Of a DNA stretch of 64,000 nt, positions 1-8,289 are shown piece by piece. The notes under the pieces were generated by a model, which made no database searches, had not been told where the DNA came from, and was given only the letters and a program-made list of their open reading frames with translations. Origin of the DNA: Desulforamulus aquiferis. Its GTDB lineage: Bacteria; Bacillota; Desulfotomaculia; Desulfotomaculales; Desulfotomaculaceae. Numbering within the stretch: the stretch's first letter is position 1; each line of letters opens with the position of its first letter. A program made the position numbers and the translations under genes. The DNA is taken from assembly GCA_004143605.1 (NCBI GenBank), contig AWVY01000062.1:27815-91814 (forward strand), given 5' to 3'.

Positions 1-1
1 G

Positions 2-367
2 GGTCCCGGCTATTCCCAGCGACGCGAAAACAGGGTCAGACTGAAGAATAAAATGCTTAAGGAGGTTTGGGGGGAGAAGACTTTGGAAGAAAAGGAAGCC
101 TTTGAAAGTATACAGCTAATCATCCCTGAATCAGTAAGCCAGCTTATGGAGGATCGCCTGATTCTTACTGAAGACATACAAAAGGTTATTCATTTTGCCG
201 AAAATACCGGCACAAAAATGCAAATCAAGGAAAATGGTCATTACCTGGCTTACCATAGACCAATAAGTGTAACTTATTGGGTTGAGTACCTGCCCCAGCC
301 GGAGGGATATATGATTTTTAACACCTATTCTCATCGAATGGAAATTAATGAGGATGTGAATTCATGA
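2..367 (+). CDS. C-terminal part of a DVU_1558-like oxidoreductase/dicluster-associated protein (cut by window edge)
   Basis: The frame is open from the left edge, so the ATG at 53 is internal and this is only the tail of a longer protein. The visible tail has an Arg-rich stretch, then a segment around 'PESVSQLMEDRLIL' and 'VTYWVEYLP', ending near 'YSHRME'. As I remember it, this ending belongs to pyridine nucleotide-disulfide oxidoreductase/dicluster-binding proteins of DVU_1558 type that open clusters like this one. The next gene overlaps its stop (ATGA at 364-367), so they are translationally coupled. The N-terminal catalytic part lies outside the window, so the family call rests on the tail and on gene order. 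Confidence 0.6.
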   Translation, partial: GPGYSQRRENRVRLKNKMLKEVWGEKTLEEKEAFESIQLIIPESVSQLMEDRLILTEDIQKVIHFAENTGTKMQIKENGHYLAYHRPISVTYWVEYLPQPEGYMIFNTYSHRMEINEDVNS

Positions 368-576
368 GCCAAGGACAGGACAAGAAAGAAGCTAAGTCTA
401 TAGCTTGTATGAAATGTCAAATACCTATGGAACTGGGAAAGGTTGAGGTTTTTTATTTAAATAATAAATTTCCCATTGAATTGCTCAAATGTCCTAAATG
501 CGGATTAGTGTACATTCCGGAAGAATTAGCTATCGGCAAGATGCTGGAGGTTGAGAAGGCTTTGGAAGATAAATAA
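364..576 (+). CDS. DVU_1557-type small redox protein with two CxxC knuckles
   Basis: This 70-residue protein has a CMKC motif near residue 15 and a CPKC motif near residue 43, spaced like a rubredoxin or zinc-ribbon metal site. The middle reads 'VEVFYLNNKFPIELLKC', a short beta hairpin between the two knuckles. No signal peptide is seen, so it should be cytosolic. It overlaps the upstream gene by 4 nt (ATGA) and its stop shares a base with the next ATG (TAATG at 574-578). Gene order matches the DVU_1557 position next to TrsM, the C-GCAxxG-C-C protein and TrsS. A metal-binding or electron-transfer role in cofactor maturation is inferred from this context. Confidence 0.72.
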   Translation: MSQGQDKKEAKSIACMKCQIPMELGKVEVFYLNNKFPIELLKCPKCGLVYIPEELAIGKMLEVEKALEDK

Positions 577-1307
577 TGTCTTTGACGGGTGAAAATATGT
601 CCTCAAATAAAACATGCAAATTATATGAAGGCAATGCCATCAGACAAGTAACGGGTGACAGTATCCGACCAGGGGGTTTTAGGCTGACAGATCAGGCTTT
701 AAACCTATGTGCATTGCCACAAGGGGTCAATATTCTAGATATTGGCTGTGGGACAGGAGCGACTGTCGAATACCTGATAACAAAAAATAACTATAATGCA
801 GTGGGTGTAGATCCATCTGAGATTCTATTAGCTAAGGGTCGACAAAGAACAGAGAACCTGCCTATATTACAGGCCGCGGGGGAAGCTTTACCCTTCGAAC
901 AGGGTGTTATGGATTGCATTTTTGCAGAATGTACCCTGTCGGTAATGGAAAATCCTGATTTGGCTTTACAAGAATGCCACCGGGTTTTAAAGAAAAAAGG
1001 CTGCTTGGTGGTGACTGATATTTATGTTCGGAACCAGGATTTTGTCTCTGAGCTTCATAAACTACCCCTGGCCAGCTGTCTCACCGGTGCCAGGACTCGT
1101 TTGGAATTGGAAGCTAAGCTTAGCAAGGCTGGCTTTAGGGTGAGTTATTGGCAGGATCACTCTGAACTTTTAAAGGAATTGGTTTTCAAATTAATAATGT
1201 CTTATGGTTCAATGAATAATTTTTGGCAGCAAGCCGGATCTGGTGTTTTTGATGTAAATTGGGTACAGGCTATCATCAAAGGGGCAAAGCCAGCTACTTC
1301 CTGTTAA
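576..1307 (+). CDS. trsM: SAM-dependent methyltransferase, TrsM/DVU_1556 type
   Basis: This is a class I methyltransferase of 243 residues. Motif I is visible as 'ILDIGCGTGATVEYL' (about residues 53-67), followed by the acidic 'AVGVDPSEILLAKG' that would bind the SAM ribose. The post-motif region 'ECTLSVMENPDLALQECHRVLKKKG' is typical of UbiE/Methyltransf_11 proteins. The start at 576 uses a TAATG overlap with the upstream stop; an internal ATG at 597 is a possible alternative. The substrate is unknown. In this gene order (redox protein, methyltransferase, C-GCAxxG-C-C protein, radical SAM) the family is called TrsM and is tied to maturation of a Mo/W oxidoreductase by genome context, not by biochemistry known to me. 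Confidence 0.75.
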   Translation: MSLTGENMSSNKTCKLYEGNAIRQVTGDSIRPGGFRLTDQALNLCALPQGVNILDIGCGTGATVEYLITKNNYNAVGVDPSEILLAKGRQRTENLPILQAAGEALPFEQGVMDCIFAECTLSVMENPDLALQECHRVLKKKGCLVVTDIYVRNQDFVSELHKLPLASCLTGARTRLELEAKLSKAGFRVSYWQDHSELLKELVFKLIMSYGSMNNFWQQAGSGVFDVNWVQAIIKGAKPATSC

Positions 1308-1326
1308 TAGCCCATAAGGATAAGGA

Positions 1327-1812
1327 ATGATTACAGCTTGCTGGAGAGGAGATGGCAGCTTGTCCGAGGATATGTTCCGTATGTTTGAATTGTCCCAGCA
1401 GGGATTCTCCTGCAGTCAGCTCCTATTAATAATGGGTCTCGAGGCCCAAGGAAAAAAGGATATTGAACTAATTAGAGCCATGTCGGGACTGGCCGGTGGC
1501 ATGGGGTTTTCCGGCCAAACCTGTGGGGCTTTGACGGGTGCTGCTTGCTTGCTGGGGCTATATGCAGGTAAGGGTACCCTTGAAGAACAACCCCATGAGA
1601 AATTTGATTTGATGGTTAACGAACTGGTGGATTGGTTTAAAGAACAGGTGGGAACAGAATACGGCGGCATTACCTGTGCCGATATTTTAGGTGATGATTT
1701 ACAATACAAGATAGTTTCTATGACTTGTGGCAATATAGTAGGTTCAACCTATGACAAGGTGAAAGAAATATTGGCAAACTACGGAATTGATACTACCGAG
1801 GTACGGATATGA
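1327..1812 (+). CDS. C-GCAxxG-C-C family redox protein (DVU_1555 type)
   Basis: This 161-residue protein shows the family pattern: 'FSCSQLLL' near residue 27, then 'CGALTGAACLLGLYAG' (the GCAxxG-like block with two Cys) near residues 72-87, then isolated Cys at 'ITCADILG' and 'SMTCGNIVG'. Such proteins are small redox-active or iron-sulfur candidates often next to selenium, molybdenum or tungsten maturation genes. The start follows an AAGGATAAGGA ribosome site. Its stop overlaps the TrsS start (ATGA at 1809-1812). No signal peptide is seen. Function within the cluster is inferred from conserved neighbourhood only. Confidence 0.75.
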   Translation: MITACWRGDGSLSEDMFRMFELSQQGFSCSQLLLIMGLEAQGKKDIELIRAMSGLAGGMGFSGQTCGALTGAACLLGLYAGKGTLEEQPHEKFDLMVNELVDWFKEQVGTEYGGITCADILGDDLQYKIVSMTCGNIVGSTYDKVKEILANYGIDTTEVRI

Positions 1813-3169
1813 TGAAGGAAAACTATAGGACAATAAGTAACACATCAAGCATTTGTCCAATATGTATGAAAAGGCTTCCTGCCCGCAGGGAGCTTAAGGG
1901 AAGAGATGTCTTCCTTGTTAAAGAATGTTCGGAGCATGGCTCCTTTGAAACTATTCTCTGGAAGGGATCACCAGAATCAATAGATTACCAAGGATGGGCA
2001 AGGCCTAAGATACCTTCCCGCCCCAAGCTGTCTTTTACAGAGGTGCAAAGGGGGTGTCCCTTTGATTGTGGTCTATGTTCTGAGCATAGACAGCACAGCT
2101 GTACGGTGTTATTAGAAATAACAAAGAGGTGCAATTTAGGCTGTGCCTTCTGCTTTGCCGATGCCGGAACCAAAAAGCTTCCTGACCCGGACCTTGAGGT
2201 TATCAAGGGTTGGTTTGAGAGGGTATTGCTGGCCGGTGGCCCTTATAATATTCAACTTTCAGGAGGGGAACCTAGCCTTAGGGATGACTTGCCGGAAATA
2301 ATAAAGCTTGGCAAATCCCTTGGCTTCAACTTCATTCAACTGAACACCAATGGTATTCGATTGGCAGAAGACCCGGACTTTGTAAAAAAGTGTAAAATAG
2401 CTGGATTAACTTCTATTTTCCTGCAGTTTGACGGGACTGAGGATGATATTTACAAATCATTAAGGGGTAGGCCTCTATTAAATCTGAAAAAGAAAGCCCT
2501 TGAAAGATGTGTTGAATACAATATTGGGGTAGTACTGGTACCGACCCTGGTTCCTGGGGTAAACGTGCATAATATTGGAGCCATTATTGACCTAGCCCTT
2601 AATTATTTACCAACTGTGAGGGGAGTTCATTTTCAGCCGGTAAGTTATTTCGGTCGTTATCCAGAACCGCCGGCAGATAATGACCGCATTACTATACCGG
2701 AGGTTATTAGGGAAATAGAAGTTCAAAGCAAGGGACTGATTAATAAGGAGAGCTTTAAGCCACCGGGTTGTGAGAATGCCCTTTGCTCTTTTCATGGTAA
2801 TTTTATTCTGATGCCGGAGGGGGAATTAAGACCCTGGACAAAACATGAGGGATGCTGTGGAAAGGTTGAAAAGGCCGAAGAGGGGGCGGCAAAGGCTAGA
2901 AATTTTGTAGCTAAATATTGGTCTGCACCAGAAAAGTTGGGGGTTTCCTTGGGTGCTGGTGGTGGAGCATTTTCCCTTTGGGACTCCTTTATCGAAAGGA
3001 CCCGCACCCATTCCTTCAGTATCTCCGGTATGGCCTTTCAGGATGCCTGGAACCTGGATATAGAGAGGCTGAAGGATTGCTGCATCCACGTCATGTCCCC
3101 CGAGGGAGGGCTGATACCTTCTGTGCCTACAACCTAACCAACAGCAAGGGCCAGCCCTTATATCGGTGA
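1809..3169 (+). CDS. trsS: Radical SAM protein TrsS, C-terminus shifted by one base
   Basis: The radical SAM 4Fe-4S motif is 'CNLGCAFC' near residue 108, preceded by extra cysteine groups 'CPICMKRLP' near the N-terminus and 'GCPFDCGLCSEH' near residue 79, and followed by 'LSGGEPSLRDDLPE', the GGE SAM-binding motif. A later Cys cluster ('HEGCCGK', 'KDCCIH') suggests an auxiliary cluster. The family is known as radical SAM (seleno)protein; here no in-frame TGA is needed and Cys stands in the redox sites. The frame ends at 3137, but a second frame gives 'FCAYNLTNSKGQPLYR' ending at 3169, the expected family ending, so one base seems lost near 3118-3122. It overlaps the upstream gene by 4 nt. Confidence 0.8.
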
Positions 3170-3182
3170 AGGAGGCTAGCCC

Positions 3183-4509
3183 TTGGAAAAGACACCGCTG
3201 CAAAACTGGATAGCTGGTAGACTTGGGGTTTCGGAAGCCTCCTTAACCAGGGAAAGCCTTATTGACTACCAACTTAAAAAACTTAGGGAAACACTAGATT
3301 TAGCGATTAACCGCAGCACCTATTATCGTAAAAATCTCTCGAAATACCCTAATAAGCTCAATAGGCTTGAAGACCTGCTGCAATTGCCCTTTACCACTTC
3401 AGAAGACGTCAGAAATAACCCATTACATTTCCTTTGTGTTTCACAGGATTACATTAACAGGGTAGTTACCCTTCAAAGCTCAGGAACCACCGGGAAGCCA
3501 AAAAGACTGTTCTTTACCAAGGAGGACCAAGAGCTAACCATTGATTTTTTCCACATTGGCATGTCAACCCTGGTAGGATCTGGAGACAGAGTCCTGATTC
3601 TCTTGCCAGGGCAGCTTCCTGGCAGTGTTGGAGACCTCTTGGCGAGGGCTTTAGAAAGATTTCGTGTTAAAGCTATTCCCCACGGAATTGTGCAAGATCC
3701 GGAAAAGACTCTGAAAATTATGCAGGAGGAACAGGTCAATGCCCTGGTAGGGATACCTACCCAGGTGCTATCCCTGGCAAGATACTGGGGAGGGGCTATC
3801 AATAAATATCAGCCTCAATTAAAAAGCGTTCTTTTAAGTACGGATTATGTGTCACAGGCAATCACCCGTCAGTTGAAGCTTAGCTGGGGTTGTCAGGTCT
3901 ATGGCCACTACGGCATGACAGAGATGGGGCTAGGTGGTGGAGTTGAATGTCAGGCTTGGCAGGCTATCACATGAGGGAAGCGGATCTTTACTTTGAAATA
4001 ATAAACCCGACTAATGGAGAGCCAGTTCCAGACGGTGAAGAGGGGGAGGTTGTTTTTACTACCCTAACCAGAGTTGCATGCCATTAATAAGATATCGCAC
4101 AGGAGACCTGGCCAGATTTATTCCAGACCGTTGCCATTGCGGTTCCATTTTGAGAAGGCTATCACCTGTAAAAGGCCGAGTTAGGGGTGTATATCAGCTG
4201 CCTGCTGGACCATTAACCATAGGTGAGTTAGACGAGGTTCTTTTTAGTGTTGCTGGAGTAATAAATTATCAAGCCAGCTTATCTAATGAAAATGGTAAGG
4301 ATATTCTAAACATTGGGATTTTTATGAACCACGGGGAAAATGGCAGCATATTTGATGCAATCCGAAGAAATCTAGATACCATTCCCTCAGTTTATCATTC
4401 AGAAAAAAAAGGCTGCTTAGGTATTAAGCTTTTGATTTTATCGGAACAATTAAAAAGTACCGCTGCTAAAAGAACCATTAAAGACTTAAGAAAGAGTGAG
4501 ATGTTATGA
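3183..4509 (+). CDS. DVU_1553-type AMP-dependent CoA ligase (PaaK-like), two frame changes
   Basis: A TTG start at 3183 follows GGAGG. The protein has the adenylation signature 'LQSSGTTGKPKRLFFT' near residue 97 and 'VYGHYGMTEMGLG' near residue 240, as in phenylacetate-CoA ligases. The first frame stops at 3974, while the frame reading 'LAGYHMREADLYFEI' carries on to about 4075; then 'GMPLIRYRTGDLARFI', a diagnostic ligase block, resumes in a third frame from 4078. Two one-base deletions near 3960 and 4073 restore one protein of about 440 residues. Its stop overlaps the next start (ATGTTATGA region, 4506-4509). It presumably activates a carboxylate by adenylation; the substrate is unknown. 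Its fixed place in this cluster suggests a maturation step rather than catabolism. Confidence 0.75.
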
Positions 4510-5549
4510 AAAATTTGTACCACTCAATGTTGCAGTTGTTTGATCAGGGAAATAGCTTCGTACAGGCTACAATTCTAACACAATCCGGGTCTGCCCCACG
4601 TACTGCGGGGGCGAAAATGCTAATATTAAAAGACAAAACTATCCTTGGCACCATAGGTGGAGGTCAGGTGGAGGCTATGGTACAAGAATTGGCTGCCGGA
4701 CTTTTCGAGAATAAAGGAGCTTTAATTAAAGAATATGACCTTACTGGCAGTAAGGGTGGGCAAATGGATATGATCTGTGGTGGACGATTGGAAGTGCTAA
4801 TAGAATATATGGATGCCACAAATAATACTCTCCTTAATGTCTATCGAAATATTATAAGCACTATAGAACAGAGGAAAAAGGCTGTTTTGGTAACCCCTAT
4901 CTCCAATTATTTATTGGAAAATTATCAATCCTTTTTAGTTCAAAGTGACGGATCCTTCTATGGCAGTGAATATTCTTGGCCGGATGAGTTGTTAAAGCTA
5001 TTTGCTGGTCAGGCCAAGGGCAGATACCCCCAGGTATTGACCTTTGATAATCAACGATTCCTGGTGGAACCAATCAGTACCTATGGCACGGTATATATTT
5101 TCGGAGCAGGTCATGTATCTCAAAAACTGGCTTTACTGACAGGTTTGATAGATTTTAGAACGGTTGTAATAGATGATCGAAGGGAATTTGCTAATCGCGA
5201 ACGTTTTGGTACAGCCGACGAGGTGCTGGTTGTAGAAAGCTTTGGACAGGCATTTGCTGACTTTAAATTTGACCCGGACAGCTATTTGGTAATTGTCACC
5301 AGAGGCCATGCCCATGACAAGACTGTCCTTGCCCAGGCCCTCAAGACAAATGCCTGCTACATCGGTATGATTGGTAGTGTGAGGAAGAGGGATACCCTTT
5401 ATCGTTCCCTTTTGTCGGAAGGCTTTACTGAGCAGGATCTTAAAAGGGTCTACTGCCCAATAGGCTTAGAAATTGCTGCCGAGACCCCGGAAGAAATTGC
5501 AGTAAGCATTGCAGCAGAATTAATCAAAATTCGTGCGGATCTAAGCTAA
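4506..5549 (+). CDS. XdhC family Mo-hydroxylase maturation factor
   Basis: This intact 347-residue protein has the XdhC/CoxI N-terminal segment 'SFVQATILTQSGSAPRTAGAKM', with 'GTIGGGQVEA' near residue 50, and a C-terminal XdhC Rossmann domain starting at 'VYIFGAGHVSQKLA' near residue 198. 'VIVTRGHAHDKTVL' and 'YIGMIGSVRKR' are the typical later blocks. XdhC proteins bind sulfurated molybdenum cofactor and pass it to xanthine dehydrogenase or aldehyde oxidoreductase family enzymes. The gene overlaps the CoA ligase by 4 nt, and its stop shares an A with the next ATG (TAATG at 5547-5551). Its presence is the best clue that this operon serves a molybdenum hydroxylase-type enzyme located upstream of the window. 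Confidence 0.88.
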   Translation: MKNLYHSMLQLFDQGNSFVQATILTQSGSAPRTAGAKMLILKDKTILGTIGGGQVEAMVQELAAGLFENKGALIKEYDLTGSKGGQMDMICGGRLEVLIEYMDATNNTLLNVYRNIISTIEQRKKAVLVTPISNYLLENYQSFLVQSDGSFYGSEYSWPDELLKLFAGQAKGRYPQVLTFDNQRFLVEPISTYGTVYIFGAGHVSQKLALLTGLIDFRTVVIDDRREFANRERFGTADEVLVVESFGQAFADFKFDPDSYLVIVTRGHAHDKTVLAQALKTNACYIGMIGSVRKRDTLYRSLLSEGFTEQDLKRVYCPIGLEIAAETPEEIAVSIAAELIKIRADLS

Positions 5550-6665
5550 TGAAAACACAGAAAACATTGCGGCCATCATTTTAGCAGCAGGGTTTTCTTC
5601 GCGCATGGGGTCTTTTAAGCCACTATTACCACTAGGCAATACTTCGGTAATTGAAAAGTCTGTGAGGATGTTTGAGTCAGCCGGCATAAATAACATAAAT
5701 GTAGTGGTTGGATATAAGTCCAATGAACTTCTGCCAATTCTAAAGCCGTTAAAAGTTAATATTATTGCTAATAACAATTACTCCGAAGGAATGTTCTCGT
5801 CAGTTAAGGCCGGGATAAGGATAATTGAACCGTCCATTGAAGCTTTCTTTTTTCTGCCAGGGGATATACCCCTGGTTCTACCTAAAACTATTACAGCCCT
5901 TATAACAGCTTACCGCAGCAATTCTGCCGGAATTATATACCCATGTTTAAATGGAGAGCGTGGACACCCGCCACTTATCTCAACTGCTTATAGAGACACT
6001 ATACTTTCCTGGGACAAAGAAGGGGGGCTGAGGTCTTTGCTGCAAGAATATGAGGCAGATGTGTTGGATATTGAGGTGGAAGACCAGGGGGTTCTTCAAG
6101 ATATGGATACACCTCTGGACTATCAAAGGGTTCGTGAAAGTGTCAGCGGCTATGTTATCCCGTCTGTACATGAGTGCCATAGGCTACTTGATAATTGGGA
6201 GGTTCCTGAGCAGGTACAACGCCATTGCCAAACCGTTGCCCAGGTGGCAGAAGGATAGCAAATTCTTTAGCAGGGGCAGGCTACACCCTTAATCATGGGC
6301 TAGTCTTGTCTGCTGCCCTATTACACGATCTAGCAAGGGGTGAAAAAAATCATGCCCAGGTTGGGGCAGAGCGCTTGAGGAGGTTAGGCTACCCGGAGGT
6401 TGCAGAGATTGTGGCCATTCATATGGATCTACCTGTAAATAGCGAGCAGGTCTTTAGTGAAGCTTCAATTGTATACCTAGCTGATAAATTGGTTAAAGAA
6501 GATAAAATTATATCCTTAGAGCGAAGACTTAGGGAGACTAGTCATAAGTATGCCTCAGAACCACTCGCCTTAGAAGCAGTCACAAGAAGGTTGAGCCAAG
6601 CAGAAAATATTAAGCGTGAGATAGAAAAAGCCATTTCTCTTCCATTAGAAAAAATAATTTTATAA
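5549..6665 (+). CDS. DVU_1551-type NTP transferase fused to an HD domain, two frame changes
   Basis: The N-terminal half carries the MobA/MocA-like nucleotidyltransferase signature 'IILAAGFSSRMGSFKPLLPL' and later 'FFFLPGDIPLVLP', the family's metal and nucleotide loop. This family attaches CMP or GMP to molybdopterin, so a MocA-like role is likely. The C-terminal half, in another frame from about 6250, has 'SAALLHDLARGEKNHAQ' (HD motif) and 'ADKLVKEDK', an HD phosphohydrolase domain. The ATG at 5549 runs only a few codons before the frame is lost near 5556, and a second change sits near 6250. Both are likely indel errors because the domains join in the order known for DVU_1551-like fusions. 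Confidence 0.75.
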
Positions 6666-6683
6666 GTTTTGAGGGGTTTTTAA

Positions 6684-7296
6684 ATGGAACAAAGATATAT
6701 TTATTTAATCCGACATGGTCGATAGAGTCAAAAGGCGGCAAAAGATTTATAGGTCAGATTGATTTACCTATCAGCCAAGAAGGAGTTATGCAAGCGAACC
6801 GCTTAAGGGAAGAGCTAAGCTGTATCCGTTTTAATCATATCTGTTCCAGTGATTTACGTCGCGCTCGTCAAACGGCAGAGATAATTGCTGATAAACATAA
6901 CCTTACACCTATTCTTCATCAGGAGTTGAAGGAAATATCCCTTGGTGAATGGGAAGGCTATATTTTGAAGAAATACGCCGCAAGTTTCCAAAGGAATTTA
7001 TTCAAAGGGGTAAGGATATAGCAAACTTCCGTCCTCCAGGAGGAGAGAACTTTAGACAATTATCTGAAAGGGTATTAAATAAATTTCAATATATCATGGA
7101 AAATACCGATGGTAATATCCTAATTACAGGACATGCAGGGGTTAACCGTGTAATTATATGTCACATCCTAGGTGTACCCATAGATAACATTTTTAGCATT
7201 AGCCAGGACTATGGCTGCTTAAATTTGATTGGTTGGTCGAAGGGAAAATATCGATTAAAGACCTTAAACAAGTTAACAAAGATTATTCCAGCATAG
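6684..7296 (+). CDS. Histidine phosphatase family protein (CobC/GpmB-like), two frame changes
   Basis: The start at 6684 follows GAGGGG. The catalytic 'YLIRHG' is at residues 7-12 and is followed within the expected spacing by 'GRFIGQIDLPIS'-type sequence in a second frame, then 'SSDLRRARQTAEII', and in a third frame 'ILITGHAGVNRVII', which carries the second catalytic His. The breaks are near 6720 and 6960. Fused, the length is about 203 residues, normal for alpha-ribazole phosphatase or phosphoglycerate mutase-like enzymes. It directly follows the NTP transferase-HD gene and ends the operon. Its substrate in this pathway is unknown; a nucleotide or cofactor phosphate is a reasonable guess. 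Confidence 0.72.
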
Positions 7297-7411
7297 GTAT
7301 TCAGCCTTATACTTCTTAATTGGGCAGAAATCAATAATATATCAGAAATATCAAAAGGTTACAGAGGAATTTCCGGTATGTTGTTGAATATATATTTTAA
7401 GAACTAAATTT

Positions 7412-7516
7412 AATCCTCCGAGCCACTGAACCTAAGGTAGAGAGTACCATGGTTCACTTGGCCGATAGGGTTTATCTGGAAACGGGTAAGCCTCCCGTGC
7501 GGAAAGGAGGTAGGAT
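7412..7516 (+). promoter_or_regulatory. Moco/Tuco-family riboswitch, first of a tandem pair
   Basis: The segment has the conserved flanking stem CCTCCGAGCC near 7415 and GGAAAGGAGG near 7501, with the core elements 'CTGAACCTAAGG', 'GGGTTTATCTGGAAACGGG' and 'AAGCCTCCCGT' in between. This is the layout of the molybdenum/tungsten cofactor RNA motif. The expression platform is probably the hairpin and T-rich stretch that follow. Confidence 0.88.
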
Positions 7517-7536
7517 TATTTACTATGTCCTTCTCT

Positions 7537-7562
7537 GGCCGCACTATGTGCGGCTTTATGAA
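7537..7562 (+). terminator. Terminator-like expression platform of riboswitch 1
   Basis: GGCCGCAC-TAT-GTGCGGCT forms an 8-bp hairpin followed by a short T-rich tract (TTTATGAATTTT). It lies between the two riboswitch aptamers, so aptamer 1 may control read-through into aptamer 2. Confidence 0.6.
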
Positions 7563-7570
7563 TTTTAAAT

Positions 7571-7667
7571 GTTTCTCCGAGCCTTTAAACCTAAAGCTTT
7601 AGCCAGGGTTTACCGGCCGTTTAGGGTTAGCAGGGAAACCGGCTGGCCTCCCATTGGAAAGGAGAAT
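7571..7667 (+). promoter_or_regulatory. Moco/Tuco-family riboswitch, second of a tandem pair
   Basis: The same consensus elements as the first copy are seen: TTCTCCGAGCC at the 5' side, 'AAACCTAAAG', 'GGGTTTACCGGCC', 'GGGAAACCGGCTGGCCTCCC', and the closing GGAAAGGAGAA. The inner helices differ from copy 1 in sequence and length, so this is a diverged tandem copy, not a recent duplication. Confidence 0.85.
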
Positions 7668-7687
7668 TATCTATCTGGGCATACTAG

Positions 7688-7736
7688 GCTGGATAATGCT
7701 GCTTTTCTTTAAGTGCATTATTCAGCTTTTTCTTTT
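7688..7736 (+). terminator. Terminator-like expression platform of riboswitch 2
   Basis: GCTGGATAATGC and GCATTATTCAGC can pair around a 14-base loop and are followed by TTTTTCTTTTT. It sits directly upstream of the ribosome site of the next ORF, as expected for transcriptional OFF control by the second aptamer. Confidence 0.7.
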
Positions 7737-7753
7737 TGAAAGGTGGGGTTGTT

Positions 7754-8189
7754 TTGCAGCGTAAAAAAGGAAACTTTTATGTTATTTTTGCCCTGGAGAA
7801 GTTATTGGTCGTTTTGACGGGGAAGAATGGCAGATTAAAAATATCAGCCAAGCCTAGGTGGATTTAGTGATAAGGTATTTGATACATATATGGAGCTATC
7901 AAATATGGCTGATGAAGGCTGGCTGGTGAGGGAGGAAAGGAGAACTAATTCCCGAGCAGTTATTGTTGTTTTCTATTATTTAACGGGGGAGAGTATCTTA
8001 GAAAAGCGCCAGCTTATAATAAATAGATTGCTTCGTACTTATCTTGATTCTGTGGTCTATCCTCGGGAGGAGCTATATGTGGCATGTAAACAACATGACC
8101 TTGAGTTAATAGGGCTAAAAAGACATGCTAAAAGTGCAGAAAGACAAGTTAAGCAAAACTCATTAAGGGGTTTTAAAAATAATTTATAA
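7754..8189 (+). CDS. Unknown protein controlled by the tandem Moco riboswitches, two frame changes
   Basis: I do not recognise this gene. A TTG at 7754 follows AGGTGGGG. Three frames join into one protein of about 145 residues: a start with 'KKGNFYVIFAL', then 'GEVIGRFDGEEWQIKNIS' (frame change near 7797), then 'FSDKVFDTYMELSNMADEGWLV' from about 7860. The joined N-terminus looks like a small beta domain and the C-terminus, with 'EKRQLIINRLLRTYL' and many Lys/Arg, is helical. No signal peptide or membrane segment is seen. Because two cofactor riboswitches precede it, a role in molybdenum or tungsten cofactor use or storage, or metal transport, can be inferred, but no family supports this. Confidence 0.5.
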
Positions 8190-8209
8190 ACTTGCCTGCT
8201 TGGATTTCG

Positions 8210-8235
8210 CCGGGATGTAATCCCGGAATTTTTTT
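8210..8235 (+). terminator. Rho-independent terminator
   Basis: CCGGGA-TGTAA-TCCCGG hairpin followed by AATTTTTTT; it closes the riboswitch-controlled unit on the plus strand. Confidence 0.85.
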
Positions 8236-8250
8236 CTCTAAAATAGATAA

Positions 8251-8276
8251 CCTCCCGGACTAAGTTGACCGGGAGG
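8251..8276 (-). terminator. Likely terminator of tupA
   Basis: CCTCCCGG and CCGGGAGG form a perfect 8-bp stem just past the tupA stop. On the minus strand the following tract is only moderately T-rich, so efficiency is uncertain. Confidence 0.55.
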
Positions 8277-8289
8277 TAGAATTGCATCA

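Noticed and set aside
1809-3169. Selenocysteine insertion in TrsS
   Set aside because: The family can be a selenoprotein, but no in-frame TGA is needed here; the broken end is explained by a single-base shift and Cys is present in the motifs.
3118-3169. Programmed frameshift in trsS, hcp, rph and other genes
   Set aside because: No slippery heptamer plus stimulator was found at these joints, and both orders of shift occur, unlike the chaperone site.
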